A stretch of 64,000 nucleotides of DNA from Telopea speciosissima. Its lineage: Eukaryota; Streptophyta; Magnoliopsida; Proteales; Proteaceae. Position numbers and translations under genes: made by a program. The DNA is taken from the NCBI RefSeq assembly GCF_018873765.1, contig NC_057919.1, positions 63,750,484 through 63,814,483 of the forward strand. Direction: 5' to 3'. Shown one piece after another: positions 1 through 12,500 of the stretch; the first letter of the stretch is position 1, and each line of letters begins with the position of its first letter. The notes under the pieces are model-generated. The model was not told the DNA's origin and made no database searches. It saw nothing but the letters and a program-made list of their open reading frames with translations.

Positions 1-450
1 CTGGTTACATCCCTTTTAAAAAATAGGCGACAAGATGAGTCAAAAACAATTGAGATGGCATGGATGTACAACAAATACTGCATCATTAAGTAATGACTTA
101 TAAAATTTGATGACTCGGTGAAGACTGATGTATAGGGCGGAATGTTGGGTAGTTAAGAAGTGTCGTAAAGATAAATTAAGTGTAGCAGAGATGGAAGTGC
201 GGCAAAACTAGGAAGGATAAAGTAAGGAATGACCATATTAAAATGGATTTGGGAGTTGCCCCGTACAAGATAAGCTCCATGAAAGTCGTTTGAGGTGGCA
301 TGCCCATGTTCAATGGAGGTCTTGCGATGCACCATTATGGAGGAGTGATTTGATTCAGATTGAAGGATCTAAAAGAGCTAGGGTCAGGCCTAAACTGACC
401 ATAAGAGAAGTTGTGAGGAAAGACATGCATAGTTTAGGCCTTGTCTCAAG

Positions 451-1253
451 CATAGTTCTAAAACTCGCGAGATCTCGGATTTCTGGGAGGTCGAGACGAG
501 TCATAATACGAGTTTTAAAAGTGCAATTTCTCAGTCGAGATCTCGGGTAACTCGAGATCGACCCAGATCTCGACCAATTTTATCCTTTAAAAGTGTCATA
601 ACTCAACAGAACTCGAGATTTCTCGATTGAGTTCTGTCCAGAAGCTCTTTTTTCCCCCTTTGAAGACCACAAGCTCATTTTACCTCCGAATTTCAACGTA
701 CAACCTGCCGGAGAGTTGATTCAGCTACACCCTAGGACAAGGGACTTGGCATATGCTGGTGACAACTCTTATATGATTGTTGTGGAAAACTATGTGCAAC
801 AGTACAGCAACACTATGTCATTGGAAGACTATGTGGCACTAGTGGGGACTGAATGCGTGATTCAAGCAAATTTTATGTGATGATAGTTGTAACATTGTTA
901 AACAGTTTGATGTATCACTTTAACATTTTTAATGCTTGTTTAAGTTGTTTTACATTAATTGAATGTTTCGCTTGCTTTCTATTACTAAATTATGTGTAGA
1001 GTAGGGTATTTTAGTATGGCGACACTTACCAACCTAGGGTCCGAAGTGAAACTCCTATTTGGACTTTGTTTTTGCAAAATCTGATAGTACCATTGTGTTT
1101 AAACGGCCTAAAATAGGTTGAGTACCAAGTTTCAGACCAAAACTAGGTCTAAAACCCACCGAAACCAGGTTTCAAGTTGAAGGAAAAAAAATGCACCAAC
1201 TCGACCGAGATCTCGGTTTTTCCCAGGGTCGAGTTCCAAGTTTTAGTACCATG
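451..1253. mobile_element. hAT-like non-autonomous element, 803 bp, TSD GTCTCAAG
   Basis: The ends are imperfect terminal inverted repeats: CATAGTTCTAAAACT at 451 and the complement of CATGGTACTAAAACT at the right end. A perfect 8-bp target duplication GTCTCAAG flanks it (443-450 and 1254-1261). The interior has many CTCGAGATCTCG-type palindromic motifs near both ends. A plus-strand open frame runs through the middle and stops at 880. There is no recognisable transposase. The 8-bp duplication and CA...TG ends fit the hAT superfamily; that assignment is inference. Confidence 0.8.
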
Positions 1254-1279
1254 GTCTCAAGTATGACATCAGATAGAGC

Positions 1280-2347
1280 CATAGTTGTCAAGGCGTCGCC
1301 TAGGCGTCCAAACGGATTTTGGGGGGTCTAGGCGATTGTCGCTTTAGTGGTATCAAACCAGGTTTGGCCCTTATTTATGCCAAATATCATTAAGTAAATG
1401 TTTTACTTAAGATATTATTTGTAAATAAGCAAATACCCCCCTAATTGAATCCAATAAAAATAGTTAAAAATAAAATTCCAAAAGGATAAAAAGTAAATCC
1501 CCCCCCCCCAATTCAAGAACAAAAAGTGGATTTTCAGCGGTAGGTGAAATTTTCAACTTTCTAATGCTGGGGTTTTTCTCAAATCTAAAAATTCCATAAA
1601 TCTTAATATGGTAAACATTGCAAAAAACTAAAAGAGCTGTAAAATATTCATTTGTTTTGATATCTAAAAAATCATTTTCATTCAGAGCGATTTTGATAGC
1701 ATTCGTGCACACCAAATAAAGTTTGACCGGAAGTCCAGAACATAACTCCTTCAATATAAATCAGATTTAAGCAATCTTGGATTTGTTGAAAGCCGGTTTT
1801 GTGCTCTACCTAATACAAAAAAGTCTCATGTAAAAATAAAATCATTTGACCAGTCAAACTTCTTAAAGAACAAAAACATTTCTCTGAATCAAGAGCAGTT
1901 TAATTACTTATAGATAAGATCATATTTTCTGAGAACAATATAAACTAAATGTGAGACTAGGTATGCCAAGACAATGACCAATTCCAAAAACAGTATAAAC
2001 CAAATGTATGTTTCGATTGTTTCAAACTTTCAATAGCTTATGGCTTCAGTTCAGCAGTCTTCTAGTTCTATGTTGATATTTGATACTTGATGTGGCTTAA
2101 TATTGATTTTTGATGACTTGATGTGCCTTAATGTTGATTTTTGATGACTTGATGTGGCTTAATGTTTATTTCCGATGACTTGATGTTGCTTAATGTTGAT
2201 TTCTGATGATATATGGTATATGTTATAGCTACTAAATAATGTTAGAAAAGAGGGGAAATAAAAAAAATAACACTTGGACGCCTTATCACCTAGGGGCTTA
2301 GGCACCCATCCACCGCCATGGGTCACCTTGCCGTCTTGACAACTATG
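1280..2347. mobile_element. hAT-like non-autonomous element, 1068 bp, TSD GATAGAGC
   Basis: The termini are perfect 10-bp inverted repeats CATAGTTGTC / GACAACTATG, continuing imperfectly into AAGGCGTCGCCTAGGCG-like sequence on both sides. The 8-bp duplication GATAGAGC is perfect (1272-1279 and 2348-2355). The interior is AT-rich with no transposase. It holds about four copies of a 31-bp tandem motif (TTGATGTGGCTTAATGTTGA and variants) at about 2085-2210. It sits 19 bp from another element of the same kind, in the same LINE. A 115-bp relative lies at 8609-8723. Confidence 0.85.
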
Positions 2348-2527
2348 GATAGAGCTGATTGGAGGGCAAGGATCCATGTGGCCGACCTCATTTAGGTGGT
2401 TTATTGCTGAGTTGAAGTGGCTGTTGTTGTGCTCTTTTCTTTTTACTATTATTTTTATTATTGTGTCTTAGCAAGGATCCATGTAGTCAACCCCATTTAG
2501 TTAGGATAAGACAGTTGTTGTAGTAGT

Positions 2528-3059
2528 TAGGGCTGCAACAGGGTCGGGTTGGGCTGGGCTTTATAGAACCCTAGCCCAACCCTAAGTCCCCTTAGCTGGG
2601 CCCAGGCCCAACCCGACCCTGACTTAGGGCCTGAAAAATCCAACCCAGACCCGCCCTTAGGGTCGGACCGGGCTGACCCTGATTGGCCCTGATCATGGAG
2701 AGAGGAAGGAAATGCATGGACTGGAATGGGCCGGGGAGAAAATTATCAATTTTACGTAAAATAAGACAATAATAAAATGTATTATATCACTTATTATCTT
2801 CATATATAATATATTATATAACAAAATATGGCTGACATTTAAAGTTTATACTATATATATTATATCAATATATATTTTATAGTACAACTTAAAACAGGGT
2901 CGGGCTGGGCCGGGCCAGGCTTAACCCGAGGCCTCAACCTTGGCCCGACCCGACCCTGACTCAAGGCCAAAAATTCCACCCTCAAGGCCAAATATCTCAC
3001 CCAAACCCTGTTCGGGATCAGGGCGGGTTCGGGCCGACAGGGCCAAACTTGCACCCCTA
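2528..3059. mobile_element. Non-autonomous TIR element, 532 bp, TSD GTAGTAGT
   Basis: The ends are TAGGGCTGCAA and TTGCACCCCTA, nearly complementary. GC-rich arms full of GGGTCGGGCTGGGC-like motifs form a long imperfect hairpin around an AT-rich core (about 2740-2890). The flanking GTAGTAGT (2520-2527, 3060-3067) looks like an 8-bp duplication, but the target is a low-complexity GTT/GTA tail, so a chance match is possible. An inverted-orientation copy of the same family is at 31323-31774, which confirms the boundaries. Confidence 0.7.
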
Positions 3060-3082
3060 GTAGTAGTTGTTGTTGTTGTAGT

Positions 3083-3526
3083 GAAGACAATAGGAAGGCA
3101 ATGAGGATGTGAATTGAGGTACTAAGAAAAGACTTGACCATGATGCTTTAAGAGAAAATTCGGACCTAGAAAGAACAGAATAGAGAACAAGATTCCAGAA
3201 GGCTTAATAAAGATTAGGGAAGAAAGACTCAGACTCTCAAGCAAGGGTGTAAAATTAATGCTTTAAAAGAAGATATAACCACAGATAAGAATGGAATGGC
3301 AGAAAAGGATCAATGAAGCCAACCAGGATAAACAAGACCATGATAGGTTTGCTAGATAGCACATGCACAGAAAAGATTCCATAAGCAATGAAATTTACAC
3401 ATGAAGCACTCGGTACAACGAACCCCTCTTGTTTCATTTGAGGAAACACAATCAATTAGACTTAGGTTTTGCCAAAATGGAAAAAGATACAAATCAATCA
3501 AATAGAATGAAATTCCGGTCACCAAC
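3083..3526. other. Non-coding stretch beside WD40 exon 6
   Basis: There is no gene or repeat boundary I can support here. It is probably intron of the minus-strand WD40 gene, because the exon ending at 3527 has a splice donor and the remaining C-terminal coding sequence is not found to the left within the window. Confidence 0.4.
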
Positions 3527-6500
3527 CTCCCACTAGGATCCAGAAGCAGAGCCCTTATGTTATCTGTGTGCCCCCTTAGCTTCATAGCCTTTGAACCAGT
3601 TCTAGGATCCCAAACACGGACAACCTACAAAGTATAATAGGTTACTGAGGAAAATTGTTAATCTAATAATTATGGCTTCAAATTTCTAAATCATCAACTG
3701 ATTCGGAGCATGATTTATGGGTGGGACCACCCATACATTTGTATATGTGGGCAAATGGAGTTGTACCACGTGGCAGATCCGGTGGTGCTGAAATGTTGTG
3801 GGTAGGTAGATCCCAAGGTCCCTTGCTCACATGTTAAGTTTCAGCGCAAATGTAGTTGGCCACATGCCAAAACAAATCATTAAAAAAAGGGCTCTACAAA
3901 GAGGATACATTGGACATAAATTAGGGGGTATGCCCTTACGCGGGTGGATAACTGATTGAATTTAAGGCTGAATTTTAAAATGAGGCCAATCTAAACCATT
4001 CCCTATATAGCCAACAGTCAGAATTGATAAATCAGCCATCATGTAGCACAACTAGCTATGCCCACCCATTCTAGAGTATGGGTGCTCCCACCCATAGAAC
4101 CATTTGCCTTAATTCAGAAGACATCGTAAAGAAAAATAGGTGTAAGCATAGCCAATGGTTAGGATATGGTAATGCAGAAGTAAAACAACACTGGAAAGAA
4201 GAAGCTAACTTTTAACTGTCACAGTATACCTTCTCAGTACCACCAGAAACCAGTAAGCTTCCATCATCATTCATTGCCAATGCATAAACAGACTCTTTAT
4301 GACCCTTAGCAGCAATAGGACCATATCCATGTGGCTGAGTCTGGTGGAGTGAAATACTGCTGTTTGAACCAATAGAACGTAAACTTGTAATAGGCAGCCC
4401 AGAATTCGCAGAACCAATTATATCATTTGAACAGTCATCTTCCTTTGCATCAGTGGACATTGAGGCTGGAACAAGTGCAGCTTCAAGGTCCCATATGAAA
4501 ACCTCTCCACCAAGGCCACCAGAAGCAACAATATTGCTCTAAAATGCATGACACTACAAAAGGATCAGAAAATCATAGAGACCAAGAAAAGAGTAGTATA
4601 GACAAGCACATGCAGCACCATCAAATATTCATATAAGCAATATTTCTACAGAAAAAGTTACTTTCATGCAGGAAATTAAGAAGGAAACCTCAGGTTGAGT
4701 AAGAAGTTACATTTTTCTGGGCAGAAGCAAGACAAGTAACATAGTCAGAGTGTTGCCGGAGAGTTCTAGTACAAGTCCCATCAGACGAGCAATTCCACGT
4801 CTGAAGTATCCGAATAGAACAAATAATGTGAAATAGAACAAATAAGTTAATAATACAGCAATGACTGCAAACCAACAATTATTTACTGAAGCACATGAAC
4901 CTTAAGGGTGGTGTCCGAAGAGCATGACACAAGGATGTTATCACCTGCAAGGACTGCATCATTGACCTACACAACCAAGAGAATCATATTATAACTAGTT
5001 AATGTGTAAGCAGCATCTGAGATATCCAAAGCTCAAGAATCTAAAGGGATAATGTCAAAACAAATAAAAACCATAGCACAGAGCAAATCTCAAGGAAAAA
5101 TTGAAACCTGATGCACGAAGAGATGTCTATTGACATCATAAATGTAGCACAGAAGTAACGGAGCAACATACTGGATAAACATTGCACTTAGCTACTTCAG
5201 ACATGAACAAGCACAAGCAAGTACTATGTCTGCAATTCAATCAGCCAATGAAAAATATGAAATGTATGCTAGTCATAGATACTCTTCAAATCATTCCAAC
5301 AAGCACTCATCCAACTACTTGGGCCACAAACATGCATCACATAGTTCTGTTCTATCAGGGCTATCTTCTGTTTAAGCATCTTGCTCTACTACGTCAGTCA
5401 ACTTGCTTGCCAACCCAATCAATGCAATATTAGATTTTGAGCATTCAAATTGAAACAAATCGCTCACTGGTGCAGTAACTATTCTTATTTGTATGTGAAC
5501 TACCATATATGTCAACTTTCTCCATCTCACCTTAGAGGCTGCCTCTAAGTTCCCATACAGCATCTACCTCTGATTGTACAATCCCTAGGCTTACTACTCC
5601 TCCCTCACAGCAGCATCCACACCTATACCCATGCCTCCGCACAGACGTACACACAACCCCAATGATGATCACTATTTTAGCCAAAGGCAACAGCTACTGG
5701 AAATGAAGATAACATACACCGTTGATATGATGATCAATATTTTAACCAACAGGCCGTGCCATAACAATTTACATTTTGCACAGTACCCAACAATGTAAAC
5801 AATAAGGCACTACAGCACATCAGAAGGTCCAAAATAAAGCCTGCTGCTCTTCCAGCAAGACAACCCCAGGAGGTTGCACTGCAACAGAGCTGCTTCCTGT
5901 GAATGTCGAGAGACCCACATCTTTTCATAGGCAATCCTCACCTCTGTTCCCCCATGAGCCAGGATTAGACTCAGATTGTCAGGTCTGTTCTATGTCCAGA
6001 CCAAGGTACTTGGTGTAGTTTAATTTGAGCCATTCAGGCCCAACCCAAGCCTGATTCCAACTTCCAAGCACCCATTTGGAGGCCAAACCTAACCTTTTAA
6101 GCCTATTATATACTTGGCAAGAACACATGTTTATCCAGGGTTGGCACAATGAAAACCATCAACATGCATGACAGCATGCTTATTCAAGTAGAGAGATGAG
6201 ATCCTAATCAATAGTTGGTGAAATGAACATGCATATTTAATGGAATTAATTGTTTTCCCATTATGTTGTGCATTAACCACAGGGACAAGACAACTGCCAC
6301 AGGATGGAACACAGAGATACATGCAAACCAAAGTAATGCAAAATCGACCTCGAACCAGGGAAACCAGCAGGAAATCGATTGCAGAAAGGATCAACACAAT
6401 AAGGGTGAACAAATTGAAAAACTGGAACTTTTTATTGCTTTTTTTTTCTCTTTACATATGAAAGAAGAACATAGAAAGGGATGAAGAAGAAGAAGAGGGT

Positions 6501-9500
6501 AGGGGATGGCTTTCTCAGCCTGGGTCTCTCAGCCACAGCTATCCCAGCTGTTGAAACAAGGATATTCTCCCATAAAAGATGGCAACATGGCGTCATGGCC
6601 TGAAAATTCTATTCTCCAAAATCTGCTCCTTCCTTACAATAGGGGGCCTATTAATAGCTTAGGCAAGCTTATAATAAAAATAGAAAGTACGGAAATAGAA
6701 ACTACTAAAAGCTAACTAAAATAGAAGGTAACTAAAATTAGAAACTACTAGGCTTTATAGTTCAGCCACATGCAAGAATAACTAAAATAGAAACTAATAG
6801 ATTTAGTAACTAAGTACTACTAAGAGAATAGTAACAAAAATAAAATCAGATCTTCAAGTCTTCTAGCAGCCAATCCTCTTTCTAGTCAAAGCTTGGATTG
6901 CCATGTGGTCCCTCACCAAGGATCTTCTAATAATATTCTCGCCAAGGCAAAATAAGGGGCTGTGATACTGTTCATATGAACAGTAATGTGAACAGTGTTT
7001 TGGCCTCTCTTGTGGTCCATCAACATTTAGTATTACTTTACTGTGAAAAGCATATGGATGGAGCCCATATTTATTTCTCCAACCCCCACCATCCAGAACT
7101 GTTGGAAGATAAAAAACCACAATTGAAGAAATATATAAAGAGTTCAAAGCAGATTCTAGAAGATTTGATCCATAAGTTTCAAAACAAAGATCCACACAGT
7201 AGTTTGGAAAATATGAGGTGAATGTACTGAAGTTCACGTCCAGATGAGGAATAATGAAACTGCCTCAAGGCTTAATATTAATTCTCATCATTGCCATATA
7301 TTGTTTGACATTTATAATTTTTCTCAGGGTGCTTATTCAGGTCAAATACCACTTATGCGTTTTCGGAAGATCACATCCCAATATTTGCCTTTGTGACTAA
7401 CTACAAGTGAAATTGAAATAGGGATAGATTAAGTAAATCGTGTAAAAGCAATTTAAAATCCCACCATAAAGTAATTGAAGAACAAAACTAGGAATTTTCC
7501 TCCCCTAAATAGCTCGCATACTGAGGTTTTCCCCTTTTGTCACTGTATTCCTCAGATAAGGTCGCATTCATGTACACTTCCAACCCATAAGAGGGACAGT
7601 AGAATCCCGCTTTCTGTGATTTACTCTTCGCGTCCCAGTATAATGTGCTATGATTGCAAGTTCGCAGGCACAGAGTTAAGTATGACATTGATTGCGTACC
7701 AAACAAACCTCCACACAAAGAAAACAGCAAGGGAACAGCTCCAACCACACAATATGGGGCTTCCCTAACAGTGACCACTGACCAAGGAGTACGATCTCCA
7801 GAGACTATTACCCTTGCAAACAAACTGTTCGCACCAAAGTGGAAAATCAACACCGCCAAGCCCAAAAGCCACCAGCTCAGGAAGGATTCTTGCACATTAT
7901 CAGTGTCCAAGCATTACCCAATGAAGTCTCAACTGGGTTAATGTAGTTCTAGATTGGTAGGAGACCAACTAGAAGCCAGACAACCAGGATCCAACTTGAA
8001 TGGTAGTTCGGCTAGGTCAAATTAGGGTTAGGTTTTGTTGGGACCTAGGGTTTGATGGTAGGGTTAGATTAAGTTGATGTAGGGGAATCTATCACTGAAG
8101 ATCTAGTTAAGTTTTAATGGTGTTAAGGTTGTAAACTTGAATTGGCAGCAGGTTAGGTTTAGGGTTTTGGATTTTTGAAAAGAGAATAATGGTGGGATCT
8201 AGGGTTTAAGATGGTCAATTTGGGCTGCAACTTGGATCAAGTTTCCCAATGGGTGGAGGGGAGAATTCGATCCAAAATTGGGGTTGTTTTGATGGCTGGT
8301 TTGGTCTGGGCAGAATTTAGATCTTGAGAAAAGTTAAAACATAAAGGGGAAATCTAGGGTTTGGATGTATGGAAGGTTAGAAGAAGGGCAGGGGTTGGGG
8401 ATGAATTAAACTTACTATAGTTACAGAATTTCCCGGACAGCAGCTTGTTTGAATGAGATTCTTGAATAAAAATCCAATCTTGTACTAGAACTTGAATGTA
8501 GAGCTTCAAAAGAACCACCCGGATTCACACCGCGAGGTATCGATTGAATCAAACACCCATCCACCAACGAACCACCCAGGCTTCCCACTGCAAGATGTCA
8601 ATCGGATCCATAGTTGTCAAAGCATCGCCTAGGCGTCCAGATGCCTTGATCGCCTAGTTGGTGTCGCCCTGCTTTTGGACCCTCTCCAATACCTTGGGTC
8701 GCCTAGACGCCGTAACAACTATGACCGGATCAAATACCGATCCCACCAGCCTAGATCAAACACAAGACAAATATCTCCAATGGAGAAGAAAAGCAACAAA
8801 AGCTTTTCATTATTATCAAAATTCGTGTTCAATACTTGCCCCTCCCCCCCCCCCCCCCAAACAACCTTATATACTTGCTCCCCCTTACAACCGTATATAA
8901 AAGACTCAAAAACAGACTCCTACACTAAAAAGGAAAGGCCTAACCCAATCCTTAACCTATTAAGTAACCTAAATTGACTAGGAAACTGAAATAGACTCAA
9001 AGACAGAGTCCTAATCCAGCCCAACTAAACACTTAAAAGAAAAACTACTAAAGTCACTTAAATTGAACCACTAGTTCAAACCAACTTTGGACCAATTCAA
9101 TTTAAAACATAAAAAACATGAAATAAAACTAAGTATAGGACTAAAACATCTAATCCCGTATGCAACCTGATTACCCATATTTTAGGTCCATAAAAGTGGC
9201 CTATTACATAGAAAACCCATGGGTCAAAGGCCCAACATATATATAACCCAACCCTAGACTTATTCCTAAGCAGACAAGCCCTATTTGGTGATGAATCTGC
9301 ATCATGGGTTTGAAGTTGCATCACTTGAGAATAAAAAGTGCACATTGCAACTAATAGCTTTAGAAATCAAGGATGCCCATGTAGGAAGGGAAATAGAAGG
9401 CCTGACACAACTTACTACTGTACTTTTAAGCAAAATGACTTTTACACCCTAGAAAGATCAAATGGAGAGAACAAAAATATTTCGGTCTGTTCAAAGTAAT

Positions 9501-12500
9501 AGAATAAGGGGGAGGGAAATCGTGGCTGGCACTAGGCGCAAGTCACGATTTCCCCCAGGGACTGTTTTGTCCTTTTCTATTCATTTTGTTGGTTAGTTCT
9601 TTCTTGATCATTGTATTGGTTAGTTCTATATATCTTGAATGAAGTGGGCATTCTCAACACAAGGTTGTGACTCCCAAAGTTACAACAACCTCTCTTCTCT
9701 TCCTTCTTCTCTTCTCCTTCTTCTTCTTTTCTCTTTTTTATTATTTACATGGTATCAGAGCTCGATCCTTGAACACTGAATCGAATTTTGATTTCACTTC
9801 TCTCAGTGTATCAACCCTTCTTCTTCTTTGGTTGTTACTGGTTTCACTCAGAGGTCGCGCCTACACTTAGAGGGGATGGTTTCACCCCCTGGTTTGCTGA
9901 TTTTTTGTTCGAATGCAATGAAGGATTGATTGATCAATTCAAGATGATGATCAATCCATTTTTTGGAGGGATCGATTCAAGACATATGTGCCATTGATCA
10001 ATCGATTTTCTGTTTTGAAGTTTGGAGATCGATTTTTTGAAGGTGGGACATTGATTTTGGCTTCAATCGATCAGGGTTTTGAATTCCGTCAGGGTTTTTT
10101 GGATTGATATTTTTTTTTTGGAAGGTGTTGCTGGTACTCGGTGCTGCTGTTTGTGTTATACCCGCACCCCGGGAATATAATTAAATATTATTTCTTCCTC
10201 GTGACATGTAAATACCGTTGCCATGTATGCTGGTGACCTGTTCTCCAAGATGGTCAAATCCAGCTACAAAATCATTGACCACAGTACGGGCTTGCCTGTA
10301 GAGGAAAGGTTCCTCAACCGCCAATGGGGAAAGTTCGTTGATGGCGACTTTGTTGACTATCCTCCAAGTACCAGCCCGGGAAGCGAGGAGTTTAGGAGAG
10401 AACATCCTAGACCGTCGCCTCAGTTGGACACTTCGTTCAGTAATGAGCTTGACATTGCTATGGCGAAGCTATTTGGGGTCACGGGTGAAAAACCATGATA
10501 AGGGAGATGGAAGTTCGAACCTTTAATTTAATTACTTACCCCTCCCTTCGGTGTCCTCGAAGTGCGGGTCAGGATTTGAACCACCCGAGCTATTATGGTT
10601 GAATAGGGAATACTTCAATTGTGGGTCCCACTTATTTAAGGGAGCGTGTGATGGGCTTATAATCCCATGGTGGATGGACCCATCCCTAAGTGGGTTCTTT
10701 TTTTATTTGAAACCAGTGGGTCGACCCATTTCTCCCAATAGACCCATTTAACTCAATTGACTCAAAAATGGGTTTCAACCTATTTACTAACCAACCAAAC
10801 AGACCCTAGGAAGGGTTTAAGTTATAAGTAGGAGCTTGGATTCCCTTAGCCATTTTATTCTCTCCTCCAACAAAAAAAAACGTAGGAAGAGAAAGAAAGA
10901 AGAAAGGAGAAGAGAAGAAGGAAAGAAGGAAGAAGAAGGAGAAGGAGGAAAGGAAGGGAGGCCTTTGCTGTCCTTCCCTTGAAGCTCATCTTATCCTCCA
11001 TTCTTGAATGCCAAACCAAGAGAGGAAGCTGTGGAAAGGAAGAAGTGAAGGAAGGAGAAGGGAGAAGGGCTTGGCTGAAGCTTGAACCCACATCTCTTGG
11101 TGGCCAAATCATGGAGCTCCTCTCATTGGTAAGGTAAGCCATTAGAATCTCCTCCCCCTCTTTGATCGATTTTGGGTTTTGGAGTTGGGAGATGGGAGAG
11201 AATCGGTCTAGGGTTTATTTTGAGACTCAAGGATTGATGTGAACTCATGGCCATGATCATGGTGGAGCTATCTTACTCCTTTGGCTAACCTCAAAGCTCC
11301 CAATCCCATCCCAATGGAAAGACCTAGGGTTTCTACCCTATTATGCCCTAAATGAAGCTCTCCTTGTTTTCCTTTATTGAATCCTTGGGATGCTTAGGCT
11401 TAATGAGGTCTTAGGACCTTAATGTGCCAAGGAGGAAGCTCTCTTGGTGTTTTCTTTCCTCCAATCTACTTGGAAATGGAAGCCTTGGTGAAGAATCCTT
11501 TGATTTTGGAGTTTGGAAGCAGGTAGTTTTACCTGCGGTTTTAAGACCTACGAGAAACCACCCCTGCAACCACCCTGAGACCATCTCTTAAGAAGCTCTC
11601 TGTTGAAGTCGGTTTTACCTGCGGTTTCACATCTGAGGTAAAACCACACGTAAAACCGCACCTAGAAGAACCCTTCCTGAGCCCCTGTTAAAGTCGGTTT
11701 TACATACGGTTTCATGCTCTCTGAGAAACCACCCATAAAACCGCCCGTCCCCAGAACTGTTGACATTTGACCTTGACCCACTGTTTTGACCATAACTTGG
11801 TCTACGCATATTGTATCGATATGATTCAACTTGCGTTATAAACTAGACTCAAAGGGCTATAATTATTATAAAGAAACCTTGGACCCAATATGAGTGTGTG
11901 ATCCTTGAGAGTGGATTCAAACCTGACTGATGTGTTTAGACAGCAACTTTAGAATTTAAGTTTTATGTCGGTGACCTTGCCTACTTCGTGGCTATTGAAG
12001 TAGAACTTATTAGGGTTTAATGGGGGGTTTAACTACAACCTAAGGTGCCCCTAATTATACTAATTAAGTAATCTATTATGGTGCCAAGGCTTACCATTGA
12101 TATCCTTAGAATCCCTTTCCCTCATTAGTTTTGGGTTGAGAAACTTTGGAGTTTGAAGTTGGACCTTGAAGTTCCACTTGGAACCTAAGGGGTGACCTTG
12201 GTTCAGTGTTGGACCTCATTAATGAGGCCTTGCCTCTAAGTACAACCCTAAAACCCCTCCTTGCAACCTTGTTACTTAGTTTGGGTTTCATTACTTAAAA
12301 CCCTAGAATGTGACCTTTGGGAGTTCAATCCCTTAAGTTCTCTACACTCAATGAATTTAATGATGTAACCAGGCCCTAGTGGACCCTAGGACACCCTTCC
12401 CTTGTCCTTGGGACTTAAAGATCCAAGTGGGACAAATTGGGTTAAAGAACACCTTCAAAACTGTATCATGCCTTGATCGAATGACAGGGAGGATGCAAGG

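Larger units (their letters stand above)
1..3082 (+). mobile_element. RTE-type LINE 3' end, degenerate and split by three insertions
   Basis: The plus strand at about 125-450 reads, with frameshifts and stops, as the C-terminal part of an RTE-clade LINE reverse transcriptase. Recognisable blocks are a GAECW-like motif, LSVAEM, a DKLHESRLRWHAHVQ block, RSDLIQIEGSKR and VVRKDMHSLGL. The reading resumes at 1262-1279 and 2348-2385 as DRADWRARIHVADL, the usual end of this protein family, followed by a GTT-rich tail (2509-2527 and 3060-3082) typical of RTE 3' ends. The pieces join exactly once the inserted elements and one copy of each 8-bp duplication are removed. The 5' part lies outside the window or is lost. 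It is a pseudogene, downstream of (and probably inside an intron of) the minus-strand WD40 gene. Confidence 0.75.

Noticed and set aside
7488..7910. 140-codon minus-strand open frame
   Set aside because: It shows no recognisable domain, is overlapped by plus-strand frames of similar length, and lies in repeat-like intronic DNA.
10223..10498. 91-codon open frame and antisense partner
   Set aside because: Both lie within the solo LTR, resemble no protein family, and overlap each other on opposite strands.
10510..10545. GTTCGAAC-like motif as a tRNA T-arm
   Set aside because: No matching acceptor, D or anticodon arms; it is inside the solo LTR. No tRNA or rRNA gene was found in the window.
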